A stretch of 64,000 bases of DNA from a bacterium (GCA_030426085.1 JAUHYW010000017.1:1-64000), one strand, 5' to 3'. Counted from the first letter of the stretch, positions 36,324 to 45,057 are shown. Made by a program: numbers and translations. The notes: a model not told the origin generated them from the letters alone.

Positions 36324-37408
36324 CGCACCGGCTCCGGTGCCAGCAGCCGCGCCCGGCCGCCCTCGAACGCGACGGCTGGCCAGTAGGTCCCATCGACCCC
36401 CCGGTCATGAACGACGATCCGCGCCTTCGGCTGGTGCAGCTTGCCTGCCGCCCTCTGCAAGACAGCCAGAGGGCCGTTGAAGAAGACGTGCAGCGCCTCG
36501 ATTCCGGGTCGCCGGACCTGTTGGTCCATCGCCGCTTCGAGATCTCGCACCGCCCGCTCGACATCAGCCGGATCCGGCAGGGCTTGGTGTCCCGGCTCGG
36601 CGGGGCCGATCTCCACCCGGGTTGCACCTTCGGCACCCGCGACACTCAGACCGTGCTCGATCTGGTCGGTCTCGGGATGCCACGTAACGCCGCATATGAG
36701 CGCCACATGGTCCTCGCGCCCGTCGGTGGTCGACAGGTGAGTCAGAACCGGAGTCGGCCGGGGCTTCACGTCCATTCGCGGCCCGTAGTCGACCCACCGG
36801 ATGTCGTGGACGGGTCCCTCGGCCTGAAAGAATCGGCATCGGCCGTGGAGTTCGTTCAACAGGGCGCTGCCGAGGACGGCCCCCAGGCTGTACGGCATCG
36901 AGCTGTAGACTGCGGTCGGCCGCGGGTCGCCCTTCACCGCAGCGGCGATGCGCTCGACCTCCGCGAAAGCTCGAACCCACGCCTCTCGGCCCGGCCGCTC
37001 GCTTCGGTGCCATGGGCCGCTCGGGACATCTGCGGCGATGCCCTCGGCGCCGGGGTGGATCTTCCGCCAGTCTGTCACCTCGCGCGGACAGAAGAGCACG
37101 ACCCAGGTCGGTCCACGCCTGATGCGTGCAGCCAGGCGCTGGCACCGTTCGGCCGCAGGCTGCGAGCCGAGGAGCCGCGCGGCGTTCTCCAGATAGATGG
37201 CCAGCGCAGACTCATCGCTGTTCGTCTTGGCGCCCCGCAGCGTTTGCAGGTCGGAGCGATATTGATCGATGACGGCGCGTTGCTGGGGCACGCTCCCCCA
37301 GAGCCTTGGGGGGATCCGATCGACGAGCAGGGAGCGGATGGCGCGGTCCGGGCTGCGCACGCAGAGGGCCTCGGCAACCTCCTCGACTTCTTCGGGGCTC
37401 AACGCCAT
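36320..37408 (-). CDS. EAD-like/SAVED domain cyclic-oligonucleotide sensor protein
   Basis: 362 residues. Residues about 100-350 match the SAVED fold, a two-Rossmann nucleotide sensor of CBASS effectors, most clearly in the C-terminal motif LHVFFNGPLAVLQRAAGKL followed by the YWPAVAF strand. Residues 1-95 form a compact helical domain (EEVEEVAEALCVRSPDRAIR, then ALAIYLENAARL) that resembles effector-associated (EAD) adaptor domains used for partner recruitment. There is no nuclease, protease or membrane domain on this chain, so the output must be on another protein, most simply the membrane/sigma-like protein whose start overlaps this stop. First gene of the operon. SAVED is clear; the EAD assignment is tentative. 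Confidence 0.8.
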   Translation of the reverse strand: MALSPEEVEEVAEALCVRSPDRAIRSLLVDRIPPRLWGSVPQQRAVIDQYRSDLQTLRGAKTNSDESALAIYLENAARLLGSQPAAERCQRLAARIRRGPTWVVLFCPREVTDWRKIHPGAEGIAADVPSGPWHRSERPGREAWVRAFAEVERIAAAVKGDPRPTAVYSSMPYSLGAVLGSALLNELHGRCRFFQAEGPVHDIRWVDYGPRMDVKPRPTPVLTHLSTTDGREDHVALICGVTWHPETDQIEHGLSVAGAEGATRVEIGPAEPGHQALPDPADVERAVRDLEAAMDQQVRRPGIEALHVFFNGPLAVLQRAAGKLHQPKARIVVHDRGVDGTYWPAVAFEGGRARLLAPEPVR

Positions 37409-37944
37409 CGGCCGACCATCTCACCAGGGCTGCGCTCGGCGCACACCGCGAGCGCCGGGCAGAGACGATTGCGAATTGCCGGGCGGTACGCAAGGGCTTG
37501 GAGGGGCATGTAATGACGGTGCAATCGGGCACCCGTGCTCGTCGTCGCTGGCGGTCGCCGCAGTACGGATCGATCCGAAGAGCGTGACCATCTGTCGGAC
37601 AAAGGCTCACGTCGTCCGTCAGGATACCGGCGATGACAGTGGGGGCAGAATCGGTGCATGCTGGAAGTCTACCCCCGAATGCGGCGAGGGCAAAGCCGGG
37701 CGAGCTCTGGGGCTCTGGCAGGTGACCGGAGCCCCTCTGGCGAGTGTGTCAGGAGGCGTGCGGGGCAGACAGCCCGGGGCGCCGTCACCCGCCGAACGGC
37801 CGACGACGGCGGGTGGGGATGGATGCTGCCATACCTGCCCCCCCGGGACCCGCCAGCTTCCAGGGGATGTGGCCTGCTGCCGTAATGCTCCTGACATGTG
37901 CGCGGTCTTCTACAACTCGGGGCGCTTGCGGTAGGGTCGAGGGC
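37409..37944. promoter_or_regulatory. Divergent intergenic region between the CBASS-like operon and the TIR-kinase gene, with inverted repeats
   Basis: 536 bp without a convincing gene. Two good inverted repeats are present: GGGGCTC/GAGCCCC at 37709-37735 (13-nt loop) and a 9-bp perfect repeat CACCCGCCG/CGGCGGGTG at 37786-37815 (12-nt loop), the second about 130 bp upstream of the TIR-kinase start. The part nearest the SAVED gene (about 37440-37620) is lower in GC than its surroundings and must contain that operon's promoter. I could not place -35/-10 boxes with confidence. Confidence 0.45.
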
Positions 37945-40272
37945 GTGAGCGCCACCTCGCCTGCGATCGATGTCTTCGTCATCCACACCCCCGGTGATGG
38001 CACGCGGGCGGCGCGGCTGGCCGATGCCCTCCGTCGACACGGCCTGCGATCTTTCTCCCGGCGCGATCTGCGGCCGGGTGATGTGTGGGACGTCGCGCTG
38101 CCCGCGGCGATGGCGCGGTCGCGGGCGCTGGCGATCTTGATCAGCGACCACTGGCCCCAGCCGGGCCAGATGGGCGAGGCGTGGTACGCCCCCGACGAAG
38201 TGGCCCGAGCCATCGAGCTGGCCCGGGGAGCCACGCCGGCGCCCCGGATCATCCCGGTCTGGCTCGATGGCGCGGTCGACCGCACGCCCTATGGCCTGCG
38301 GCGGGTCATCGGCATCCACGTCACCGGGGACGCGCTCGTCGCGGCCGCCGCGGACATCGCCGCGGTGGTCGAGCCCGCACCGGCCTCGGGGGCCGCCGAG
38401 GATCGCGCCGCGCCCGCCGACGGCCCGCTCCGGATCGGGCAGATGTTCGCCGACCGCTATCGGCTGGAGGCGCGCCTGGGTGAAGGCGGGTTCGCGAGCG
38501 TATGGGCGGTCGAAGACTGCCGAAGCGGGGTCGGGGTCGCGCTCAAGATCCTCCACGCTCGATGGACGGCGGACGAGGGCCGCGTCGAGCGCTTCCGCCG
38601 CGGCGCCGAGTACATGGCGGCGCTGAGCCATCCGTCGGTGGTGCGTGTGCTCGCGCCGCCGGCGGTCCACCGGGGGTGGCACTTCTACCCGATGGAGCGG
38701 CTGTCTGGCGGTGATCTGCGCGTCGCGCGCACCCGACAGCGGGACCCGTTGACGCCGGGGCGGACGCTCGCCGCGATCCTGGCGGTGGCCGACGCTCTGG
38801 CCGCGCTGCATCGGCGCGGTCTGGTTCATCGAGACGTCAAGCCGACCAACATCCTGCTCGACGCCCAGGGCCAGGCGAAGCTGGCCGACTTCGATCTCGT
38901 GCGCAGCGATGCGGCGGGGGCCCGGACGGGCGAGCTCGGCACCTTCCTCTATTGCGCGCCCGAGGTGCTCGCCGGCGAGACGCGCCCGACGCCCGCCGCC
39001 GATGTCTACGCTCTGGGCGTGTGCGCGGTGTTCGCGCTCTTGGGGCGGGTGCCGCCCGAGGTGATGCGGTCGTCGGCCCGGGTCCTGGCCGGGATCGAGG
39101 TGTCGGGCGCGCTCGGGGGCGTCTTGCGGCGCGCGTTGGATTGGGAGCCGACCCGAAGGCAGCCCGACGCCGGTGTCTTCGCCGCCGAAGTCCGGGCTGC
39201 GCTGGTGCAGCCGGCGCCCCCGCCTGATCCGAGCTGTGGCCCCGAGGCTGTCGACCTGCCCTCTGCGCCGACCCGACCCACCCCGGCGCGTCGCTGGCTG
39301 GCGGTCGGGCTCGCTGTGGCGGTGGGCCTCGGGGCGGTGATGTTCGTGGTCCGAACCGTCGCCCCGTCCGAGGGTCGGCGTCCGCTGGGGGCGCAGGGCC
39401 ATCCGCCCGCGTCGGAGCGGCCATCGGGGCCGTCGGGGGCGGCCGAGACTGCGGGCGCACGGCCCGCCGGGCGCGCCCTCGACCACCCTCCAGACGGGTT
39501 CGTGCGGGTCGAGCCGGGTGCGTTCGAGATGGGTACGCCCGCCGAAGAGGCGGGGCGCGCACCGGACGAGGGCCCGGTGCACGTCGTCCGGTCGGCCCGG
39601 CCCCTCTGGGTGCAGGCCCACGAGGTGACCCAGGCCGAGTGGCGGGCGCTCATGCGGACCGACCCCTCTGCGCACGAGGGCTGTGATGCGTGCCCCGTCG
39701 AGCGGGTCAACTGGTACGAAGCGGCGGCCTACGCCAACGCGCTGTCCCGACGGCACGGCCTGACGCCGTGCTATCCACTCACCCGATGCGACGGGGCCCC
39801 CGGGCGGGATATGACCTGCGCGAGCGACGTCGTGCCTCAGCCCCGGTGTGATGGCTACCGGTTGCCCACCGAAGCCGAGTGGGCCTACTTCGCCCGCGCC
39901 GGCACCCGGACCCGCTTCTGGTCCGGCGACGAGCGGGTGGATCTGATGGGCGCCGGCTGGTTCGAGGGCAACAGCGGGGGGCGGACCCACCCCGTCGGCG
40001 AGAAGGCGGCGAACCCGTGGGGGCTGTACGACGTTCACGGCAACGTCGCGGAGTGGTGTCAGGATTGGTTCGGCCCCTACCGGGCGGGTGACCAGGGCGC
40101 TGGCGGGCCGGCGCGGGGGCACTACCGGGTGGTGCGCGGCGGAGGCCACGGGGATCCCGAGGACTGGAGCCGGTCGGGCCGTCGCAGCCGGCGGCATCCG
40201 GGCGATCGCCGGGATGCCCTCGGATTCCGCCTGGTCCGGCGCCCCCCGCTGCCGCTGGCTCAGCATCGCTGA
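37945..40272 (+). CDS. TIR / Ser-Thr kinase / formylglycine-generating-enzyme-like fusion membrane protein
   Basis: 775 residues from the GTG at 37945 (weak GAGG upstream). Residues 5-140 are a TIR domain: DVFVIHTPGDGTRAARLADA, RPGDVWDVALPAAMARSRAL, a candidate catalytic Glu85 in WYAPDEVARAIELA, and RIIPVWLDG. Residues about 170-430 are a Ser/Thr kinase with Gly loop GEGGFASVW, Lys201 (VALKIL) and HRDVKPTN (Asp297), but DFD (315-317) in place of DFG. One membrane helix lies near 448-470 (WLAVGLAVAVGLGAVMFVV). The C-terminal ~270 residues are an FGE/SUMF1-like domain (RVEPGAFEMGTP, YRLPTEAEWAYFARAGT, GLYDVHGNVAEWCQDW, LGFRLVRR), predicted outside. It combines an NAD-cleaving or scaffold TIR with a kinase across the membrane; a stress or defence role is inferred. 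Confidence 0.88.
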   Translation: MSATSPAIDVFVIHTPGDGTRAARLADALRRHGLRSFSRRDLRPGDVWDVALPAAMARSRALAILISDHWPQPGQMGEAWYAPDEVARAIELARGATPAPRIIPVWLDGAVDRTPYGLRRVIGIHVTGDALVAAAADIAAVVEPAPASGAAEDRAAPADGPLRIGQMFADRYRLEARLGEGGFASVWAVEDCRSGVGVALKILHARWTADEGRVERFRRGAEYMAALSHPSVVRVLAPPAVHRGWHFYPMERLSGGDLRVARTRQRDPLTPGRTLAAILAVADALAALHRRGLVHRDVKPTNILLDAQGQAKLADFDLVRSDAAGARTGELGTFLYCAPEVLAGETRPTPAADVYALGVCAVFALLGRVPPEVMRSSARVLAGIEVSGALGGVLRRALDWEPTRRQPDAGVFAAEVRAALVQPAPPPDPSCGPEAVDLPSAPTRPTPARRWLAVGLAVAVGLGAVMFVVRTVAPSEGRRPLGAQGHPPASERPSGPSGAAETAGARPAGRALDHPPDGFVRVEPGAFEMGTPAEEAGRAPDEGPVHVVRSARPLWVQAHEVTQAEWRALMRTDPSAHEGCDACPVERVNWYEAAAYANALSRRHGLTPCYPLTRCDGAPGRDMTCASDVVPQPRCDGYRLPTEAEWAYFARAGTRTRFWSGDERVDLMGAGWFEGNSGGRTHPVGEKAANPWGLYDVHGNVAEWCQDWFGPYRAGDQGAGGPARGHYRVVRGGGHGDPEDWSRSGRRSRRHPGDRRDALGFRLVRRPPLPLAQHR

Positions 40273-40353
40273 GGCATGGCGCGCGTCGCGGGCGGCTGGC
40301 TCCGCGGGCTGGCGGTCGGGCATCATGCGCCCGTCACCGACCGAGGAGGCCCC

Positions 40354-41595
40354 GTGAACCCGACCGACACCGCCCGCCTCGACCTCGCCGGCCTGCCCGA
40401 CAACGCCCGGATCATCGCCGGGCCCGACGTGTGGCTCGAGACCAACGCCGTCGACCAGCTCGCCCGGGTGGCCGGGCTGCCGGCGTGCCGGCGGGCGGTG
40501 GGGCTGCCCGACCTGCACGCGGGGCGGGGCATCCCCATCGGGGCCGCGTTCGCCTTCGAAGGCGAGATCCGGCCGCGGCTGGTGGGCGGGGACGCCGGGT
40601 GCGGGGTGCGGGTGGTGGCGGTGCGCAAGCTCAAGGCGAAGGGCGACGCGCTGCTGCGGCGGCTGGACGGGGCCATGCGGGGGCCGGCGCTGCCCGAGTG
40701 CGACCCCCGGGCGCTGCTCGACGCGGTGTGGCGGGCGGGGCCGCGGGGGCTCGCCGCGGTCGACGGCGCGCCCCGATCGCTGGCCGAGTGGGCGGCGGGT
40801 GAGCCCGAGTTCGAGGCCCCGGAGGGTCCCCCGCCGGATGATCCCCCCTTCGCCCGCCAGATCGGGACCGTCGGGGGCGGCAACCACTTCGTCGAGCTGA
40901 GCCGGGTCGATCAGGTGGTCGACAAGGCCGCCGGGCGGGCGCTGGGGCTGAGCGCGGGGGGCTGGGCGGTGGTGGCCCACTCCGGATCGCGGGGGCTGGG
41001 TGGGGCGCTGGCCCGTGAGTGGGGCGGCGAGGCCCTGACCGATCCCGCCCGGCAGGCGGCCTACCTCGACCGGCTGCGCGGCGCGCTGAACTATGCCCGG
41101 GCCAACCGGATGGTGCTCGCCTGGCGCATCCTGAGTGTGGTGGGGGCGGCGAAGGCGTCCCGCATCACCGGGGACTTCGACCTGGTGCACAACACCGTGT
41201 GCCATGCGCCCGATGGCTCCGGGGCGTGGCTGCATCGCAAGGGCGCGGCGCCGGCGGCGGCCGATCAGCCCACGGTGGTGCTCGGCAGCCGGGGCGCGCC
41301 GAGCTGGGTCATGCTGGGCGCCGGCTCGAGCGACAGCTTGTGGTCGGTGGCCCACGGCGCGGGGCGCAAGATGGCCCGGGGCGAGGCGGTGGCCAAGCTG
41401 CGGACCCGCTACGACCGCCGCTCGCTGTCCCGCACGTCGAGCGGGGGCCATGTCTTCTGCGACGACGCGCAGCTCCTCTACGCCGAGCACCCCGACGCCT
41501 ACAAGCCGGTCGAGCCGGTGGTCGAGAGCCTGGAGGCGGCCGGCTGCGCCCGCCGGGTGGCGGCGCTGGTGCCGTTCGCCAACTTCAAGCAGTAG
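40354..41595 (+). CDS. RtcB family RNA ligase
   Basis: 413 residues from the GTG at 40354, which has GAGGAGG 4 bases upstream (the longer ATG at 40276 gives an unrelated head). RtcB joins RNA 2',3'-cyclic phosphate or 3'-phosphate ends to 5'-OH ends with GTP and manganese. Visible are GLPDLHAGRGIPIGAAF, GGDAGCGVRVVA with the metal Cys, GTVGGGNHFVELS, AHSGSRGLGG, DLVHNTVCHAPDG and the C-terminal RTSSGGHVFCDD. It is shorter than Escherichia coli RtcB and resembles the RtcB2-type paralogues associated with RNA repair. It follows the TIR-kinase by about 80 bp and may share its transcript. Confidence 0.93.
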   Translation: MNPTDTARLDLAGLPDNARIIAGPDVWLETNAVDQLARVAGLPACRRAVGLPDLHAGRGIPIGAAFAFEGEIRPRLVGGDAGCGVRVVAVRKLKAKGDALLRRLDGAMRGPALPECDPRALLDAVWRAGPRGLAAVDGAPRSLAEWAAGEPEFEAPEGPPPDDPPFARQIGTVGGGNHFVELSRVDQVVDKAAGRALGLSAGGWAVVAHSGSRGLGGALAREWGGEALTDPARQAAYLDRLRGALNYARANRMVLAWRILSVVGAAKASRITGDFDLVHNTVCHAPDGSGAWLHRKGAAPAAADQPTVVLGSRGAPSWVMLGAGSSDSLWSVAHGAGRKMARGEAVAKLRTRYDRRSLSRTSSGGHVFCDDAQLLYAEHPDAYKPVEPVVESLEAAGCARRVAALVPFANFKQ

Positions 41596-41600
41596 TCACC

Positions 41601-41630
41601 GGATGCCACGGGTGGCAGGGGGTGCCATCC
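41601..41630. other. Imperfect hairpin in a convergent gap (possible bidirectional terminator)
   Basis: GGATGCCA at 41601-41608 pairs with TGCCATCC at 41623-41630 (one mismatch), and GCCAC/GTGGC at 41605-41616 forms an alternative stem. It lies in the 54-bp gap between the convergent rtcB-like and PlsC genes, where a terminator is expected, but no T-tract follows on either strand. Confidence 0.3.
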
Positions 41631-41649
41631 GTCGAGCCATGTCGATGGC

Positions 41650-42474
41650 TCAGGCCACCTCGTCCCGCATCTCGTCCAGCCCCCGCTGGACCGTCTCCCG
41701 CACCCGATCGGCGAAGTCGCCCAGCGTGTCCACGGTCAGCCCGTCGGTCGGGATGGGGGGCAGGAACCGCACCCGCACCAGCCCCGGGTTCGAGACCGGC
41801 GAGCCGAGCGGGTGGATGTCGTGGGCCCCGTCGACCAGCATCGGCACCACCGGCGCGCCGCTGACCCGGGCGATGTGGAAGGCGCCCTTCTTGAACCCCT
41901 TCAGCTCGCCGTCGGGGCTGCGGGTGCCCTCGGGGGCGATCATGACCGTGAGCTGCTCCCGCTCCATGCGATCGGCGGCCCGGGCCAGCACCCGCTTGGC
42001 CCGCTCGGTGCGCCCCCGGTCGATGAGCAGGAAGCCCAGGGCCCACAGGGCGATGCCCACCAGCGGGATGTAGAGCACCTCGCGCTTGATGACCGGCACC
42101 CCGCCGACCGGCTGCACCGCGGTGACGATCATCGCGTCGAGCAGCGAGGTGTGGTTGAAGACCACCACCCGCTTGGCCCGGGGGCGGATGTGGGCGTCCC
42201 CCTCGACGATGATGTCGACCCGCTGGATGAACAGCATCACCCGGGCCCACACCCGCAGGAAGAGCGGGGTCAGCCAGGTCGAGAACCGCCCGAGCGTCAG
42301 CAGGCTGATGGCGATGGCGATGAGCGCGTAGGTGAAGGTGAAGCCCCAGCCGAAGAACATCTGCACCAGCGTGCCGATCGGCCCGATGCGGGACGTGGCC
42401 CCGGCTCGGGGTGGCGCGTCGGCGATGACGGTCGATACGGAGATGAGAGGCCTCCCTGGGCGATGCGCGGCCAT
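41650..42474 (-). CDS. 1-acyl-sn-glycerol-3-phosphate acyltransferase (PlsC family)
   Basis: 274 residues. Transfers an acyl chain to lysophosphatidic acid in phospholipid synthesis at the inner membrane. Two N-terminal hydrophobic helices (MFFGWGFTFTYALIAIAISLL and following) precede the acyltransferase domain with FNHTSLLDAMIV (the HX4D catalytic motif), VIKREVLYIPLVGIALWALG, and IAPEGTRSPDGELKGFKKGA (block III). Length fits the family. It is divergent from the MoeB-like gene. Confidence 0.93.
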   Translation of the reverse strand: MAAHRPGRPLISVSTVIADAPPRAGATSRIGPIGTLVQMFFGWGFTFTYALIAIAISLLTLGRFSTWLTPLFLRVWARVMLFIQRVDIIVEGDAHIRPRAKRVVVFNHTSLLDAMIVTAVQPVGGVPVIKREVLYIPLVGIALWALGFLLIDRGRTERAKRVLARAADRMEREQLTVMIAPEGTRSPDGELKGFKKGAFHIARVSGAPVVPMLVDGAHDIHPLGSPVSNPGLVRVRFLPPIPTDGLTVDTLGDFADRVRETVQRGLDEMRDEVA

Positions 42475-42561
42475 CCTGCACGAAGGGCGGGGGTCGATCC
42501 ACCGGGACTATACCCGAGGACGGGCGTCGCTCGGGGGGCGCAGCGGTGGTACAACGACCCC

Positions 42562-43713
42562 ATGATGTCCAACGCGATGACCGACCGCCCGCTGCCCGCG
42601 CTCGACGCCGCCGAGCAGGCCCGCTACGGGCGCCACCTGCTGCTCGGCGAGGTGGGCGAGGCGGGTCAGCGGCGACTCAAGGCGGCCCGGGTGCTGCTGG
42701 TGGGCGCCGGCGGGCTGGGGGCGCCGGCCGCGCTGTACCTCGCCGCGGCCGGCGTCGGGCGGCTGGGGATGGTCGACTTCGACGTGGTCGACCGCAGCAA
42801 CCTCCAGCGGCAGGTGCTCTATCGGGACGCCGACGTGGGCCGGCCCAAGGTCGAGGTCGCCGCCGAGGTGCTGCGGGCCCGCAACCCGCACGTCGAGATC
42901 GTGCCCCACCGGCTGCGGCTCGACGCGGACAACGCCGCGGAGCTGGCCGCCGAGTACGATCTCATCGTCGACGGGGCCGACAACTTCGCCACCCGCTACC
43001 TGACCAACGATCTGGCGGTGCTCTCGGGCGTGCCGCTGGTCTACGCCGCGATCTTCCAGTTCGACGGGCAGGCGTCGGTCTTCGCCCACGGCGGCGGGCC
43101 CTGCTATCGCTGCCTGTACCCCGAGCCGCCGCCGCCGGCCCTGGCCCCCAACTGCGCCGAGGCGGGGGTGCTCGGCGTGCTGCCGGGGATCCTGGGGCTG
43201 GTGCAGGCGACCGAGGCCATCAAGCTCATCCTCGGGCGGGGGGCGCCGCTGAGCGGGCGGCTGTTGACGGTCGACGCGCTGTCGATGCGGTTCCGCGAGC
43301 TGCGCGTCGCGCGCGATCCGGGCTGCCCGGCGTGCGGCGATACGCCGAGCATCACCTCGCTGGCCGACACCGCGGCGACCTGCGCCGCGCCCGGTGAGGC
43401 GCCCCAGAGCGCGTGGGACGTGACCGCCGCCGACTACGCCGCCGAGCGGGGCGCGCCCCATGTGCTGCTCGACGTGCGCACGCCCTCCGAGGCGGCGGCC
43501 GAGACGCTGGACGGGCTGCTGATCCCGATCGACGCGCTGCCCGATCGGATCGACGAGGTGCCGCCCGACGGGCGGGTGATCGTGCACTGCCGCAGCGGCA
43601 TCCGCAGCGCGAAGGCGGTCGAGCTGCTGCGGGGGCGGGGCGTCGACGCGTGGAACCTGCGGGGCGGGCTGCTGGCGTGGAAGGCCGCCGGCCACCCGGT
43701 GGGCACACCGTGA
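42562..43713 (+). CDS. MoeB/MoeZ-type sulfur-carrier adenylyltransferase with C-terminal rhodanese domain
   Basis: 383 residues. The N-terminal ThiF/MoeB domain (YGRHLLLGEVGEAGQRRLKA, nucleotide motif LLVGAGGLGAPAALYLAAAG, DFDVVDRSNLQRQ) adenylates the C-terminal Gly of a ubiquitin-like sulfur carrier such as MoaD or ThiS. Cys pairs (CYRCLYP and CPACG) bind structural zinc. The last ~110 residues are a rhodanese domain with active-site loop HCRSGIRS carrying the persulfide Cys. This fusion corresponds to MoeZ of actinobacteria, which serves molybdopterin and thio-transfer pathways. Its TGA overlaps the P450 GTG. Confidence 0.94.
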   Translation: MMSNAMTDRPLPALDAAEQARYGRHLLLGEVGEAGQRRLKAARVLLVGAGGLGAPAALYLAAAGVGRLGMVDFDVVDRSNLQRQVLYRDADVGRPKVEVAAEVLRARNPHVEIVPHRLRLDADNAAELAAEYDLIVDGADNFATRYLTNDLAVLSGVPLVYAAIFQFDGQASVFAHGGGPCYRCLYPEPPPPALAPNCAEAGVLGVLPGILGLVQATEAIKLILGRGAPLSGRLLTVDALSMRFRELRVARDPGCPACGDTPSITSLADTAATCAAPGEAPQSAWDVTAADYAAERGAPHVLLDVRTPSEAAAETLDGLLIPIDALPDRIDEVPPDGRVIVHCRSGIRSAKAVELLRGRGVDAWNLRGGLLAWKAAGHPVGTP

Positions 43714-45041
43714 GCGCGCCGCCGCTGATGCCGGGCGACGGCAAGTGGTCCCACGCGCTGCCGCTGGTGCGCGACCCGCTGACGCTGTGTGAGCAGGCCC
43801 GGCCCCACGGCCCGGTCGTCGCGCTGCGGGTCGGCTGGGCCCGGATGTACATGGTCAACGCGCCCGAGGCGGTGCGCCGGGTGCTCGTCGAGAACGTCGG
43901 CAGCTACCTCAAGACGACCCGGGGCTACGACAAGCTGCGGCTGAGCCTGGGCAACGGGCTGGTGACCAGCGAGGGCGACTTCTGGCTCCGGCAGCGGCGC
44001 ATCGCCCAGCCGGCGTTTCGCAAGAAGGCCCTGGCCGGGTTCGCCGGGATCATGGGGCGCCACGTCGAGCGCGCCGCCGGGCTGTTCGCGGCGCGGGCGG
44101 CCGAGGGCCCGGTGGACGTCGTCTCGCCGCTCAACCGCATGGCGCTCGAGATCGTCGCCGAGGCGCTGTTCGGGGCCGACGTGGCCGATGTCTCCCCCCG
44201 CGTCGAGCAGGGGGTCAACGACCTCGTCGAGCCGTTCTGGCTGTATACGACCGCGCCCTATCCGTGGCCCGAGTGGGTGCCACGCCCGCTGAACTGGCGC
44301 TTCTGGCGGGGGCGGCGGGTGGTGCGCCGGGAGACCCGGCGGCTGGTGGCCGAGGCCCGCCGCTCGCCCGAGCGGGAGGGCGACCTGCTGACCATGCTGA
44401 TGGGGGCGACCGACCCCGAGACGGGCGAGGCGATGAGCGACGCCCAGCTCATCGACGAGTCGCTGACGCTGCTCGGCGCGGGGCACGAGACCACCGCCAA
44501 CGCGATGGCCTTCGCCCTGGACCTGCTCGCCCGCCACCCGGAGATCGCCGATCGGGTCGCCGCCGAGGCCGAGGCGGTCTGCGGCGACGGCCCCCCGGAC
44601 GCCGCGCAGATCGGGCGGCTGGTCTACACCCGGCAGGTGCTCGACGAGACGCTGCGGCTGTATCCGCCGGTGTGGATGATCGCCCGCCGGGCCGAGGCCG
44701 ACGATACGCTGGCCGGCTACGCGATCGATCAGGGCGCGTTCATCCTGCTGCCGATCTGGTCCATCCACCGCGACCCCGACCTGTGGCCCGACCCCGAGCG
44801 CTTCGACCCCGATCGCTTCGCGCCCGACGCGCCGACGCCCGACCGGGGGGCCTACCTGCCGTTCAGCCGCGGCCGGCGACAGTGCATCGGTGATCGCTTC
44901 GCCATCATGGAGGCCGTCTCGGCGCTCGCCGTCTTCTGTCGGCGGTTCGCTCTGACGCCGGTGGGCGCGCTGCCGCGCCTCAAGCCGGCGCTGACGCTGC
45001 GCCCGGCGGATGGCATCTCGGTGGGCATGCGGCCCCGCTGA
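43710..45041 (+). CDS. Cytochrome P450
   Basis: 443 residues, GTG start overlapping the MoeB-like stop by 4 bp. Signature parts are present: I-helix oxygen-binding LLGAGHETTANAMAF, ExxR in LDETLRLYPPVW, the PERF-like region DPERFDPDRFAPDA and heme-thiolate loop LPFSRGRRQCIGDRF with the axial Cys. There is no fused reductase and no ferredoxin gene nearby, so electron partners are elsewhere. The ETTANA/ETLRLYPP pattern resembles CYP102/CYP110-like fatty-acid hydroxylases, but substrate is not assignable. Confidence 0.95.
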   Translation: MSAPPLMPGDGKWSHALPLVRDPLTLCEQARPHGPVVALRVGWARMYMVNAPEAVRRVLVENVGSYLKTTRGYDKLRLSLGNGLVTSEGDFWLRQRRIAQPAFRKKALAGFAGIMGRHVERAAGLFAARAAEGPVDVVSPLNRMALEIVAEALFGADVADVSPRVEQGVNDLVEPFWLYTTAPYPWPEWVPRPLNWRFWRGRRVVRRETRRLVAEARRSPEREGDLLTMLMGATDPETGEAMSDAQLIDESLTLLGAGHETTANAMAFALDLLARHPEIADRVAAEAEAVCGDGPPDAAQIGRLVYTRQVLDETLRLYPPVWMIARRAEADDTLAGYAIDQGAFILLPIWSIHRDPDLWPDPERFDPDRFAPDAPTPDRGAYLPFSRGRRQCIGDRFAIMEAVSALAVFCRRFALTPVGALPRLKPALTLRPADGISVGMRPR

Positions 45042-45057
45042 GCCGCCGCGAGGCGCT

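Noticed and set aside
37669-41490. A 1273-residue minus-strand open frame across the TIR-kinase and RtcB genes
   Set aside because: It is antisense to genes with clear domains and is composed of Pro/Arg/His-rich low-complexity sequence, the usual shadow of GC-rich coding DNA.
41601-41630. Hairpin between convergent genes called as a firm terminator
   Set aside because: The stem has a mismatch and there is no T-tract on either side; kept as a low-confidence feature only.
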